The translations under genes and the position numbers were made by a program. The notes under the pieces were generated by a model. The model searched no databases and was not told where the DNA came from. It saw only the letters and a program-made list of their open reading frames with translations. A stretch of 64,000 nt of DNA, from NCBI GenBank assembly GCA_963717455.1, contig OY970336.1, positions 2,790,001-2,854,000 of the forward strand, written 5' to 3'. Below are positions 1 to 8,362 of the stretch, in pieces; position 1 is the first letter of the stretch; every line of letters begins with the position of its first letter. Source of the DNA: Bog-473 sp963717455. Its GTDB lineage: Bacteria > Actinomycetota > Acidimicrobiia > Acidimicrobiales > RAAP-2.

Positions 1-143
1 CCGAAGTGGTACAGGAGCATCCGGTGGCTCGAGCCGACCGCCTCGGCGATGCGGCGGAGGCTCTGGTCGGCCAGCCCGTCCGCGGTGAAGTGCTCGATCA
101 CGGCGTCGAGCAGCCGCTCCTTGGCCGAGCCTTGTCCTGGCAT
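1..143 (-). CDS. TetR-family transcriptional regulator, N-terminal part (runs off left edge)
   Basis: Reverse-strand reading gives an ATG at 143 followed by about 47 residues that run off the window. They read as a TetR-type N-terminal helix-turn-helix: a charged first helix (MPGQGSAKERLLDAVIEHF), a middle containing SLRRIAEAVGSS, and the recognition helix ending MLLYHF, the usual 'xxLYxHF'-like position. Family members are dimeric repressors that bind a palindrome and are released by a small ligand held in the C-terminal half, which is not in this window. The start codon sits inside a perfect 16-bp palindrome, and an SRPBCC gene starts 47 bp away on the other strand, so autoregulation plus control of that gene is the natural inference. 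The ligand cannot be guessed. Confidence 0.8.
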   Translation of the reverse strand, partial: MPGQGSAKERLLDAVIEHFTADGLADQSLRRIAEAVGSSHRMLLYHF

Positions 144-158
144 GTACCATATGGTACA
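143..158. promoter_or_regulatory. Perfect 16-bp palindrome, probable TetR operator
   Basis: TGTACCATATGGTACA is its own reverse complement. It lies between the divergent TetR and SRPBCC genes and includes the A of the TetR start codon. Size, symmetry and place fit an operator for the flanking regulator. This is inference; no binding data can be read from sequence. Confidence 0.65.
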
Positions 159-189
159 TTCGCGAAAGGACGGCAACGGAGGCGGGGGC

Positions 190-657
190 ATGAGGCAGAC
201 CGCGATGGCCCAGCAGGTGATCGACCGGACGGCGACGACCACGGCGGACCCGTTCGCGGTGTACGCGCTCCTGGCGGACGGCTCGACCTGGCCGCACTGG
301 TCGCCCCTGGGCTCCTTCCAGCTGATCGAGCCGGGGGACGGCACACCGGAGGGTCTCGGGGCGGTCCGGCTCTTCACCACCGGGCGCATCAAGAGCCGCG
401 AGCGCGTGGTCGAGCGCACGCCCGGCGCGGCCTTCTCCTACGTGCTCGAGGCGGGCATGCCGCTGCGCGACTACCGGGCGGACGTGACCCTCACGCCCAC
501 CGACGCCGGCACGTCCATCCGCTGGCGCTCGACCTTCCACGCCAAGGTTCCCGGGACGGGCTGGATCTACCGGCGCCAGCTGGGCAATTTCATCGGCCGG
601 GTCGTCGAGGGGCTGGCCGATGCGGCCGCCCGGGCCCGGCTCAGCGAGCGGGGCTGA
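190..657 (+). CDS. SRPBCC family protein (START-like / polyketide cyclase fold)
   Basis: 155 residues. Features typical of the SRPBCC fold are an N-terminal strand leading to 'ADPFAVYALLADGSTWPHWSPLG' spread over residues 15-38, the central strand 'GAVRLFTTGRIKSRERVVE', and a long C-terminal helix 'YRRQLGNFIGRVVEGLADAA'. The fold forms a hydrophobic pocket that binds lipids or aromatic compounds; the ligand is unknown here. The start is ATG 190, chosen because GGAGG lies at 178-182, 7 nt upstream. The open frame continues upstream to 49 but that part would overlap the operator and the opposing gene. It is divergent from the TetR gene, which suggests that the two form a small ligand-responsive unit. 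Confidence 0.8.
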   Translation: MRQTAMAQQVIDRTATTTADPFAVYALLADGSTWPHWSPLGSFQLIEPGDGTPEGLGAVRLFTTGRIKSRERVVERTPGAAFSYVLEAGMPLRDYRADVTLTPTDAGTSIRWRSTFHAKVPGTGWIYRRQLGNFIGRVVEGLADAAARARLSERG

Positions 658-678
658 GCCGCTCCGGCACGGGCCGTC

Positions 679-1119
679 TCAGGCCTGGCCGCCGTCGGCG
701 GCGTGGTCGGCGCCCGGCTGCTCGCTGCCTTCGAGGCGCACGAAGGCCAGGCGGAGCTGGGAGAGGGACTCGTGGAGGGCGGGCTCCGCCTCGCCCAGGC
801 GCCCGCGCAGGCCCTCGAGCAGGGAGCCCAGGCCGTCGATCGCCAGGCGGGCCTGGAAGAGGAGGGGCGGCGACTGCGAGAGGTAGATGGCGGCCAGCTC
901 GAAGAGCCCGTAGCAGTGGTTGGCCACCACGACCTCGGCGGGCGTGGTGGCCAGCTGGGCCCGCATCGCGTCGACCGCAGCCTGCGCCTCCGCCTCCGAG
1001 ACGTCGGGTGACGGTTCCGTGACGTCGGTGTCGCCCGCGGTGACGGAAGGCGGCGGGGCGGCGTCGTCGCCCCCTTCGTTGGGGAAATGCTCGCCCGACG
1101 GTGTCCAGAGGCTGCTCAT
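679..1119 (-). CDS. DUF1844-like protein upstream of infC
   Basis: 146 residues. After a disordered acidic N-terminus (about residues 1-50) there is a compact helical part including 'EVVVANHCYGLFELAAIYL', 'ARLAIDGLGSLLEGL' and 'LSQLRLAFVRLE', which matches my recollection of DUF1844 proteins often encoded near infC in Acidimicrobiia-like genomes. No enzyme motif is visible and the function is unknown. Start at 1119 is preferred over the longer frame (to 1407) because TACAGT followed by exactly 6 nt precedes this ATG, the leaderless geometry seen at many genes here, and because the longer frame runs through the infC start region. It is divergent from infC. Confidence 0.7.
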   Translation of the reverse strand: MSSLWTPSGEHFPNEGGDDAAPPPSVTAGDTDVTEPSPDVSEAEAQAAVDAMRAQLATTPAEVVVANHCYGLFELAAIYLSQSPPLLFQARLAIDGLGSLLEGLRGRLGEAEPALHESLSQLRLAFVRLEGSEQPGADHAADGGQA

Positions 1120-1125
1120 CCTGGT

Positions 1126-1131
1126 ACTGTA
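1126..1131 (-). promoter_or_regulatory. -10 element TACAGT, leaderless start of the DUF1844-like gene
   Basis: On the reverse strand TACAGT is followed by 6 nt and then the ATG at 1119, so transcription should begin at or next to the start codon. No clear -35 is seen. Confidence 0.5.
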
Positions 1132-1303
1132 TGCATCTTGACTACTTGGAAGCGGGGCCCCCACTGAGGGGTCTCCACCTGGCCACCGCCCAGCAGCTGC
1201 GGGGAGCATCGTGCGCCAGGTCGATCGCCCTTCGGGCGCGGGCCTGGCCCGCTGGTCGGCCTCGCCTCCACCAATTGGCTTGCGGAAGGACCGCGGCCCG
1301 AGT

Positions 1304-1323
1304 GAGAGGTGTGATGACGCATC
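1304..1323 (+). promoter_or_regulatory. infC translation start: ribosome binding site and rare ATC start codon
   Basis: GAGAGGTG (1304-1311) lies about 10 nt before ATC at 1321. In the infC frame a TGA stop at 1315-1317 lies just upstream, and no ATG, GTG or TTG occurs between it and the conserved IF-3 N-terminus 'RINDRIRAREVRLV'. infC is known for near-cognate starts (AUU, AUC, AUA) through which IF-3 limits its own synthesis. The leader (about 1132-1320) is GC-rich with several possible stems, but I could not define an attenuator. Confidence 0.65.
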
Positions 1324-2025
1324 GTCGCTGAAACCACAACAGAGCACCGGATCAATGACCGAATCCGTGCCCGTGAAGTCCGGCTCGTGGACCCCGACGG
1401 TGTGCAACTAGGCATCAAGCCGTTGCCCGAGGCCCTGGCGATCGCCAAGGAGCTCGACCTCGATCTCGTGGAAGTGGCCCCCATGGCCAATCCGCCCGTC
1501 TGCCGGATCATGGACTTCGGGAAGTTCAAGTTCGACGAGGCCCAGCGGGCCAAGGAGAGCCGCCGCAAGGCGGTCCACGTCGGGATCAAGGAGATGAAGT
1601 ACCGGCCGAAGATCGGGCCCGGTGACTTCGACACCAAGACCCGGCAGGTGGCCAAGTTCTTGAACGAGGGGCACAAGGTCAAGATCACGATCATGTTCCG
1701 AGGTCGCGAGGTGTACCACCCCGAGCACGGCAAGCGGATCCTGGACCGCATCGCCGAGCAGATGGAGGGCATCGCCAAGGTGGAGGCCGAGCCCAAGCTC
1801 GACAACCGCAACATGATCATGGTGCTCGCCCCCGACAAGCGGGCCCGCCAGGCCGCCCAGTCGAGGGCCTCGAACCAGGAGCGTGCCGACAGGAAGGCCG
1901 GCGCCACCGCCAAGGCGGCCGGCGGGACACAGAGCCCGACGGGCTCTGCGCCGTCCGAGGTGAACGGGACTGCTCCGCCGGTCGAAGAAGTCAGCGAAGT
2001 CGCCGCATCAGCCGAAGAGGGATGA
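1321..2025 (+). CDS. infC: Translation initiation factor IF-3
   Basis: 234 residues from the ATC start. IF-3 binds the 30S subunit, prevents premature 50S joining and checks the start codon. The N-domain contains 'EVRLVDPDGVQLGIKPLPEA', the linker is basic ('DEAQRAKESRRKAVHV'), and the C-domain has 'IKEMKYRPKIGPGDFDTKTR', 'KVKITIMFRGREV' and 'MIMVLAPDK'. The last 50 residues are an Ala/Gly/Ser-rich extension common in actinobacteria. It heads an operon with rpmI (5 nt gap) and rplT, the standard bacterial order. An annotator using only ATG/GTG/TTG would start at GTG 1387 and lose 22 conserved residues. Confidence 0.95.
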   Translation: MVAETTTEHRINDRIRAREVRLVDPDGVQLGIKPLPEALAIAKELDLDLVEVAPMANPPVCRIMDFGKFKFDEAQRAKESRRKAVHVGIKEMKYRPKIGPGDFDTKTRQVAKFLNEGHKVKITIMFRGREVYHPEHGKRILDRIAEQMEGIAKVEAEPKLDNRNMIMVLAPDKRARQAAQSRASNQERADRKAGATAKAAGGTQSPTGSAPSEVNGTAPPVEEVSEVAASAEEG

Positions 2026-2029
2026 CGCA

Positions 2030-2224
2030 ATGCCGAAGATGAAGACGGACCGCGGCGCCGCCAAGCGGATCAAGGTGACCGGCACTGGCCGGTTGCGCCG
2101 ACGCAAGGCGTTCCGCTCCCACCTGCTGGAGAACAAGTCGAGCGAGCGCAAGCGCCGGCTCGGGCGCGAGACCGAGATCGCCAAGGCGGACGAGCGGGCG
2201 ACCCGGCGCATGCTCGGCCTCTGA
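2030..2224 (+). CDS. rpmI: 50S ribosomal protein L35
   Basis: 64 residues, the usual L35 length. The sequence begins MPKMKTDRGAAKRIKVTGTG, is strongly basic and ends in the family's 'ADERATRRMLGL' style tail. L35 is a small 23S rRNA-binding protein of the large subunit. It lies between infC and rplT in the conserved operon. Confidence 0.97.
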   Translation: MPKMKTDRGAAKRIKVTGTGRLRRRKAFRSHLLENKSSERKRRLGRETEIAKADERATRRMLGL

Positions 2225-2300
2225 GCGCCGCCCCCCCGCAGCGGCGCGGCGGCGCACACACCCACGAGACACACGAGACTTCGAAGAGAGGAGCACCCCC

Positions 2301-2684
2301 ATGGCCAGAGTGAAGCGGTCCGTCCACGGCCGCAAGCACCACCGCGCCGTCCTGGAGCAGGCGAAGGGGTACTACGGCAACAAGAGCCGGTCCTACCGGG
2401 CCGCCAACGAGCAGCTCATGCACTCGATGCAGTACGCGTTCCGCGACCGCCGGGCCCGCAAGGGTGACTTCCGCAAGCTGTGGATCCAGCGCATCAACGC
2501 CGGGGCCCGACAGCACGGGATGAGCTACAGCCGGCTCATCAACGGCCTGCACCTGGCCGGTGTCGAAGTCGACCGCAAGGTCCTGGCCGATCTCGCCGTC
2601 AGCGACCCCGAGGCGTTCGGCGCGCTGGTGGCGACGGCGCAGGACGCGCTGTCGAACGCGCCCGTGGCGGAGGTCGCTTCCTGA
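2301..2684 (+). CDS. rplT: 50S ribosomal protein L20
   Basis: 127 residues. The N-terminal tail 'MARVKRSVHGRKHHRAVLEQ' is followed by 'AKGYYGNKSRSYRAANEQ', 'YAFRDRRARKGDFRKLWI' and 'RINAGARQHGMSYSRLI', all L20 signatures. L20 is an assembly protein that binds 23S rRNA early; in other bacteria it represses the infC-rpmI-rplT mRNA, but no binding site could be identified here. GAGAGGAG at 2284-2294 supplies the ribosome binding site. Its stop codon overlaps the proposed start of the next gene. Confidence 0.97.
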   Translation: MARVKRSVHGRKHHRAVLEQAKGYYGNKSRSYRAANEQLMHSMQYAFRDRRARKGDFRKLWIQRINAGARQHGMSYSRLINGLHLAGVEVDRKVLADLAVSDPEAFGALVATAQDALSNAPVAEVAS

Positions 2685-3547
2685 CCCAGCGGCTGGCGTT
2701 CACGCACCGGCGGGTCCGCCGGTTGCGCGGCCTGCTGCAGAAGCGCTCGTCTCGCTGGGCCGAGCGTGCCTTCGTGGCCGAGGGTGCCGAGCTGATCCGT
2801 TGCGCGCTCGACGCCGGCGCGCCCGTCGAGTCGCTCTACGTCTCGATCGAGGGCGATCACGACCGGGCCACCCAGGACGTCTGCCGCCGCGCCACCGCGG
2901 CCGGCGCCCGGGTGTTCCCCCTGGGGGCCGGGGTGCTCGAGCGGGTGGCCGACACGGTCACACCACAGCCGGTCCTGGCGGTCCTCCCCATGCTCGAGGA
3001 GCCGCCGGCGGAGGCGGAGGTGTGGCGAGCCCGTCCCGGATCGCTCCTCGTGGTCCTCGTCGACGTGCGGGACCCCGGCAACGCCGGCACGGTGCTGCGG
3101 GCGGCCGACGCCTCGGGCTCGACGGCGGTCGTCTTCGCCGGCGACTCCGTCGACCCCTATAACCCCAAGACCGTGCGGGCCTCGGCCGGGTCGCTCTTCC
3201 ACGTCCCCCTCGCCGTGCGGGACGACCCGGGCGCGCTGGCCACCGAGCTGTCGGCCGCCGGCTTCCGCACGTGGGCGACGGTCGTGCGCGACGGCGAGGA
3301 CTATGCCGGGCTCGACTGGTCCGTGCCCGCGGCCCTCTTCCTGGGCAACGAGTCGGCCGGGCTCGACCCGGCCCTGTGCGGCGTGCTCGAGGGCGCGCTC
3401 GTCATTCCCATGGCCGGGCGGGCCGAGTCGCTCAACGTCGGCGTGGCCTGCGCCGTCGTCTGCTTCGAGGCGTTCCGCCAGCGCCGGGGCGGTGGCGCCG
3501 GGGCGCGTAGCATCGCGGGCGGCGACAAGGCTCGACATGGTGACTGA
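2681..3547 (+). CDS. TrmH/SpoU-family RNA 2'-O-methyltransferase
   Basis: About 288 residues. An N-terminal substrate-binding part (residues 1-95; 'RVRRLRGLLQKRSSRWAER', 'FVAEGAELIRCALDAG') is followed by the SPOUT methyltransferase domain with motif 1 'VDVRDPGNAGTVLRAADASG', motif 2 'FLGNESAGLD' and motif 3 'IPMAGRAESLNVGVACAV'. The family methylates a ribose in tRNA or rRNA using SAM; the target is not decided by sequence. In this frame no ATG or GTG is available near the N-terminus: CTG at 2681 has GGAGG 7 nt upstream and overlaps the rplT stop as CTGA; TTG at 2723 is the alternative and would remove conserved residues. It overlaps pheS by 11 nt. Confidence 0.85.
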   Translation: MTQRLAFTHRRVRRLRGLLQKRSSRWAERAFVAEGAELIRCALDAGAPVESLYVSIEGDHDRATQDVCRRATAAGARVFPLGAGVLERVADTVTPQPVLAVLPMLEEPPAEAEVWRARPGSLLVVLVDVRDPGNAGTVLRAADASGSTAVVFAGDSVDPYNPKTVRASAGSLFHVPLAVRDDPGALATELSAAGFRTWATVVRDGEDYAGLDWSVPAALFLGNESAGLDPALCGVLEGALVIPMAGRAESLNVGVACAVVCFEAFRQRRGGGAGARSIAGGDKARHGD

Positions 3548-4610
3548 CAACGTGGATCTCGATATCGAGGGCATCGCCGGCGACGGCGAGCGGGCCATCG
3601 CGGGCGCGCACTCCACCGAGGTCCTCGCGCAGGTCGAGACCGAATTCCTCGGCAAGCGCTCGGCACTCACCCGGGCGCACCGCACGCTGGGAGCCCTCGA
3701 TCCCGAGGCGCGCCGGAAGGCCGGGCGCCGGCTGAACGAGGTCCGGGCCCGCCTGGAGTCCCAGCTGGCCGAGCGCCGGGCCGAGCTCGCCGAGGCCGAA
3801 CGCGCCGCGGCGTTGCGGGCGGACCGCCTCGACCTGACCGAGGTGATCCCGGTCCAGGTGCGCTCCGCGCCGTCCCGGGGGCACCTGCACCTCGTGACCC
3901 AGGCCCGGGACGAGCTCGAGGACGTCTTCGTCGGCATGGGCTTCCGCGTCGCCGAGGGTCCCGAGGCCGAGTCGGACTGGTACAACTTCGAGGCGCTGAA
4001 CATCCCTCCGGCCCACCCGGCCCGCGGGATGTACGACACCATGTACCTCGACCTCGGCGAGCCCGAGACCGTGCTGCTGCGCACCCACACGTCCCCGGTC
4101 CAGATCCATCTCATGGAGGAGGCCTGCCGGAACGACTCGCTGCCGATCCACGCCGTCATGCCGGGCAAGTGCTACCGCCTCGACACACCCGACGCCCGCC
4201 ACCTGCCGGTGTTCAACCAGATCGAGGGGCTGGTCGTCGACCGCGACATCACCTTCGGTGACCTCGCCGGCACGATCCAGGCCTTCACCGAGGCCTATTT
4301 CGGCGAGGGCATGCAGTCGCGCCTGCGGCCGGCGTACTTCCCCTTCACCGAGCCCTCGGCCGAGTACGAGATCACCTGCACCCTCTGCCTGGGCGAGGGC
4401 TGTCGCACGTGCTCGCACACGGGCTGGATCGAGCTGGGCGGCTGTGGCATGGTCGACCCGGCGGTCTTCACCGCGGTCGGGATCGACCCCGACGTCTGGT
4501 CGGGCTTCGCCTTCGGCTTCGGCATCGACCGGCTGGCCCAGATGCGCCATGCCGTCCCCGACATGCGGTCCTTCCTGGAGAACGACATCCGCTTCCTCTC
4601 GCAGTTCTGA
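3537..4610 (+). CDS. pheS: Phenylalanine--tRNA ligase alpha subunit
   Basis: 357 residues, normal for PheS. The N-terminal coiled coil (about 1-85) binds tRNA. The class II catalytic core follows with 'GFRVAEGPEAESDWYNFEAL', 'HTSPVQIHLM', 'GKCYRLDTPDARHLPVFNQI' and near the C-terminus 'GFAFGFGIDRLAQMRH'. It also has the cysteine cluster 'CTLCLGEGCRTCSHTGW' seen in many PheS proteins. With PheT it forms the alpha2-beta2 enzyme that charges tRNA-Phe. The start ATG 3537 overlaps the methyltransferase gene. pheT follows 60 nt later. Confidence 0.97.
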   Translation: MVTDNVDLDIEGIAGDGERAIAGAHSTEVLAQVETEFLGKRSALTRAHRTLGALDPEARRKAGRRLNEVRARLESQLAERRAELAEAERAAALRADRLDLTEVIPVQVRSAPSRGHLHLVTQARDELEDVFVGMGFRVAEGPEAESDWYNFEALNIPPAHPARGMYDTMYLDLGEPETVLLRTHTSPVQIHLMEEACRNDSLPIHAVMPGKCYRLDTPDARHLPVFNQIEGLVVDRDITFGDLAGTIQAFTEAYFGEGMQSRLRPAYFPFTEPSAEYEITCTLCLGEGCRTCSHTGWIELGGCGMVDPAVFTAVGIDPDVWSGFAFGFGIDRLAQMRHAVPDMRSFLENDIRFLSQF

Positions 4611-4670
4611 CCATTCCCGACCCATCCCCGACGACAGAGCCCACCCAAGAGAAAGATCCCGTCGACCACC

Positions 4671-7236
4671 GTGCGCGCCCCGCTGAGCTGGCTCCGTGAC
4701 TTCGCCCCGTTCCCCGACGACGTCGGGGCACTGCGCGACGCGCTCGACGACCTCGGTCTGGTCGTCGAGGGGATCGAGCACGTGGGGGAGGGGCTGGGCG
4801 ACGTGGTGGTCAGCCGGGTGCTCGGGATCAACCCCATCGAGGGGGCGGACAAGATCCGCCGGGTCGTTGTCGACGCCGGGGGCGAGCCGCTCGACATCGT
4901 GTGCGGAGCGCACAACTTCGCCGTGGGGGACCGGGTGCCCCTCGCCCCCGTGGGAACGTTGCTGCCGGACGCAGAAGAGCCGATCGCCCGGGTCAAGATG
5001 CGCGGCGTGTGGTCGAACGGGATGCTGTGCTCGGGGCGCGAGCTGGGGCTCTCCGACGACGGCGCCGCCCTGTTGATCCTGGGCGACGAGGCGCCGGGCG
5101 AACCGGGCACGCCCCTGCTGGAGGCGCTGGGGCTCGAGCCCGACACCGTCTTCGACGTCACGGTCGAGGGCAACCGCCCCGACGCGTGGTCAATGGCGGG
5201 GATCGCCCGCGACCTCGCGGCGCGCCTCGAGCTCCCGTTCGACGCGCCGGAGCCACCCGACCCGCCGCCGAGCGGGCGACCGGTCGAGGCGACGGCGACG
5301 GCGACGGTGGCGTCGCCCGAGCTATGCCCCCGGCTCACCGCCACGGTGCTCGACGACGTCGTGGTCGGGCCGTCGCCGCGCTGGATCGCCCGGCGCCTCC
5401 TCCTGGCCGGGATGCGCCCGATCAACAACGTCGTGGACGCGTCGAACTACGTCATGCTCGAGCTGGGGCAGCCCACGCACCCCTACGACCTGGCGCTGCT
5501 GCCGGGGCGCGGGCTGAGTGTGCGGAGGGCGCGCGCAGGGCGAGACGCTGGTGACGCTCGACGGGGTGGTGCGCACGCTCGGGGTACGGGGACGGAGCCT
5601 CGGCGACACCGGCGAGGACTGCCTGATCTGCGACGCGGAGGGCACGCCGGTGGGTATCGGAGGGATCATGGGCGGTGCCACCTCGGAGATCTCCGACTCC
5701 ACCACCGAGGTGCTGCTCGAGGCGGCGTACTTCACGCCGATGGCGATCGCCCGCACCTCCAAGCGCCTGGGCCTGCGCACCGAGGCGTCGGCGCGCTTCG
5801 AGCGCGGCGTCGACCCGTGGGGGATCGAGCCGGCGGTGCGCCGCTTCTGCCGGCTCCTGGCCGAGAGCGTGCCCGGCCTCCGCGTGGCCGACGGCATGCT
5901 GGACGCCCGCGGAGAGGTGCCCGAGCCCTTCGTGGTGTCGGTGCCCATCGCCCGTGTGCACAGCCAGATCGGCGTCGCGCTCGGACGCGAGGAGATCGCC
6001 CGCCTGATCGAGCCCATCGGGTTCACCGTGCTCGAGTACGGCGGCGGTGACGCCCTCGGCGCCGGCGAGGGCGGTGACGCGGCCGACCGGGTGAGCGTGA
6101 TCGTGCCGACGAACCGGCCCGACGTGCGCGCCGAGCCCTACGGGGTGGACGACGTGATCGAGGAGATCGCGCGGATGTTCGGGTACGGCGACATCCCGCG
6201 CCGGGTCCCCACGTGGCCCCAGCCCGGCCGGCTGACCCCGCTGCAGCGCTCCCGGCGCGTCGTCAAGGACATCCTGTGCGGCGTGGGCGCGTCCGAGGGG
6301 TGGACCGACACCTTCGTGTCCGCCCAGGCGCATGCCGACGTCGGCCTCACCGGCCCCGCGGTGCGGGTGGCCAACCCCCTCGACGACGAGCAGCCGTTCC
6401 TGCGGCGGTCGCTGATGCCCGGCCTGCTTGGGGCGCTGGCCTACAACGCCAGCCGTCGCCAGCCCGAGGTGCGCCTGTTCGAAGTCGGCGTCGTCTTCTC
6501 CCACCCCGACGGGGGCGCGCCACGGGTGGTCGAGCGCGCCGGCGCCGGCGGAACCGAGACGGCGCTGCTGCCCGGTGAGCGCGAGCTGGTGTCGGCCGTC
6601 TTCGCCCGGGACAGCGACGACGCCCGTGACGCCGTGGCGTCATGGCACGTGGTCGCCGACGCGCTCCACCTCGACGGCGTGCGGCTGGTCGCGCCCGGTG
6701 GGGAGCTGGGGTCGCTCCCGGGGCTGCACCCGACCCGCTCGGCCCATCTCGTCGCCCACGGCGGCAGCATCGGGCCGGTCGTCCTCGGCTCCGTCGGTGA
6801 GATCGACCCCGGTGTCGCCACCACCTTCGGGCTCACCCGGCTCTCGGGCAGCGGCACGTCGGCCCGGCGGGTGGGCTGGCTGGAGCTCGATCTCGGCTTG
6901 CTGCTCGACGAGGCGCAGGTGCCGCGTCGCGTCACGACCGGCGGTGCCGTGAGCCGCTTCCCGTCGTCGGACATCGACCTCGCGTTGGTGGTGGAGGACC
7001 GCCACCCGGCCGACGTCGTGGCCGAGGGCCTCCGCTCGGCCGCCGGCGAGCTGCTCGAGTCGGTCAGCCTGTTCGACGTCTACCGGGGGGCGGGCATCCC
7101 CGCGGGCTCCCGCAGCCTGGCCTACCGCCTGCGCTTCTGCGCGCCCGATCGGACGCTCACCGACGAGGAGGTCGGCGCCCTGCGCGCCCGCTGCATCGAG
7201 GCCGTCGAGAGGGAATTCGGGGCCGTCCTGCGCTGA
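4671..7236 (+). CDS. pheT: Phenylalanine--tRNA ligase beta subunit, interrupted by a +1 frameshift
   Basis: The start is GTG 4671 (MRAPLSWLRDFAPFPDDVG). The first frame runs through the tRNA-binding domain (about residues 40-150), B3/B4 region and 'GQPTHPYDLALLPGRGLSV', then loses homology; the next frame resumes with 'GETLVTLDGVVRTLGVRGRS' and continues through 'ARTSKRLGLRTEASARFERG', B5, the catalytic-like core and the C-terminal anticodon-binding fold to 7236. Removing one G from the GGG at 5538-5540 restores one 854-residue protein of normal PheT length. No slippery site or regulatory structure is seen. The gene is essential, so a sequencing or assembly error is more likely than a real lesion. 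Confidence 0.9.
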
Positions 7237-7274
7237 GCGGCGGCAGCCGGCCGTCCCCGTGGCAAGGTGAGCGG

Positions 7275-8297
7275 GTGGAGGTGTGGCAGCTCGACCCCGC
7301 GGACGAAGAGGGCCTGGCGGCATGGCACGCCGTGCTGCACGCGGTCGAGCGCGACACCTGGCCCGACCGGACCGGCTTCAACCTGCGCGAGGTCCGGGCC
7401 TTCGCCAACCACCATGGCCACTACCGCCGCTTCGTCCAGTTCGCGGCGGGGGAGGTCGGGGGGCCCGTGATCGGGGTCGGCGTGCTGGAGCTCCCGCTGC
7501 GCGACAACCTGCACAGCGCGGAGGTCACCGTGGGCGTGCACCCGGAGCGGCGCCGGAGGGGAGCGGGTCGCGCCATCGTGGAACGGATGGAGGCCATCGC
7601 GGCGGCGGAGGGGCGGCGCTCGCTCAACTCCATCGTCGACGTCCCCGTGGCGTCGGCCGGGAGGCATCCCGGTGAGGCGTTCGCCCGACGCCTCGGCTTC
7701 GTGGCCACCATGCCTGGCAACAGCCGCTACCTCGCCGTCCCACTCGGTGCCGACCTGGTGCACGAGCTGCGCCACGTCGTCGCTACGGCGCGCGACGCCG
7801 CCGAGTACCGGGTCTTCACCTTCACCGCACCCTGGCCCGAGGACTACCTCGAGGACCAGTGCGAGCTGGCGCGCCGCATGTCGACCGACGAGCCGGCGGG
7901 CGACGGCGAGAGGGAGGAAGAGGTGTGGGACGCAGAGCGCGTCCACGAGGGCGACGAACTGCTGGCGGCGCGCGGCGTCTGGAAGCTGACCGCGGTCGCC
8001 CAGCACGTGGGGTCGGGACGGCTGGTGGCCTTCAGCGAGCTCCTGCTGTCGCCCGATGCGCCGAAGGAGGCCTGGCAGATGGCCACCCTGGTGCACCCCG
8101 ACCATCGCGGCCACCGCCTGGGCCTGGCCGCGAAGCTGGCCAACGTGGAGGCCCTGGCCGCTGCCGCTCCGCCGGTGCGGCGCATCGTGACCTCCAACGC
8201 GGCGGAGAACACGGCGATGATCGCCGTCAACGACATGATGGGCTTCGAGATCGCCGGCGCGGGCTGGTTCTGGCAGAAGGACGTGCGGGCCGCCTGA
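7275..8297 (+). CDS. GNAT family N-acetyltransferase with two GNAT domains
   Basis: 340 residues. The N-terminal half carries a clear acetyl-CoA motif A ('VTVGVHPERRRRGAGRAIVE', about residues 77-96), and the C-terminal half a second one ('MATLVHPDHRGHRLGLAAK', about 269-287) followed by 'SNAAENTAMIAVNDMMGFE'. Tandem GNAT proteins of this size are common in actinobacteria, mycothiol synthase being one relative, but nothing here identifies the acceptor. The start is GTG 7275. A weak CAAGGT hexamer lies exactly 6 nt upstream, the leaderless spacing seen elsewhere. The gene stands alone between pheT and the arg operon. Confidence 0.8.
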   Translation: MEVWQLDPADEEGLAAWHAVLHAVERDTWPDRTGFNLREVRAFANHHGHYRRFVQFAAGEVGGPVIGVGVLELPLRDNLHSAEVTVGVHPERRRRGAGRAIVERMEAIAAAEGRRSLNSIVDVPVASAGRHPGEAFARRLGFVATMPGNSRYLAVPLGADLVHELRHVVATARDAAEYRVFTFTAPWPEDYLEDQCELARRMSTDEPAGDGEREEEVWDAERVHEGDELLAARGVWKLTAVAQHVGSGRLVAFSELLLSPDAPKEAWQMATLVHPDHRGHRLGLAAKLANVEALAAAAPPVRRIVTSNAAENTAMIAVNDMMGFEIAGAGWFWQKDVRAA

Positions 8298-8329
8298 GGC
8301 TCCACCCCCGCTGCCCGCCCGGCCCAATC

Positions 8330-8356
8330 GCATGATTATGCAGGTATATGTATACT
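8330..8356 (+). promoter_or_regulatory. arg operon promoter with overlapping palindromes (probable ArgR operator)
   Basis: An unusually AT-rich patch holds GCAT-GATT-ATGC (8330-8341) and GTATA-TG-TATAC (8343-8354), both with perfect arms. The -10 hexamer TATACT (8351-8356) overlaps the second and ends 6 nt before argC ATG 8363, so the mRNA is probably leaderless. ArgR dimers bind AT-rich imperfect palindromes near promoters, and argR itself is in this operon. The repressor assignment is inference. Confidence 0.6.
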
Positions 8357-8362
8357 GATGCG

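Noticed and set aside
3432..4913. 493-residue reverse frame over pheS
   Set aside because: pheS is certain on the forward strand; the reverse product is low-complexity without family motifs.
5520..5560. Programmed +1 frameshifting in pheT
   Set aside because: There is no stop codon at the shift point, no slippery codon and no stimulatory structure; a base insertion is simpler.
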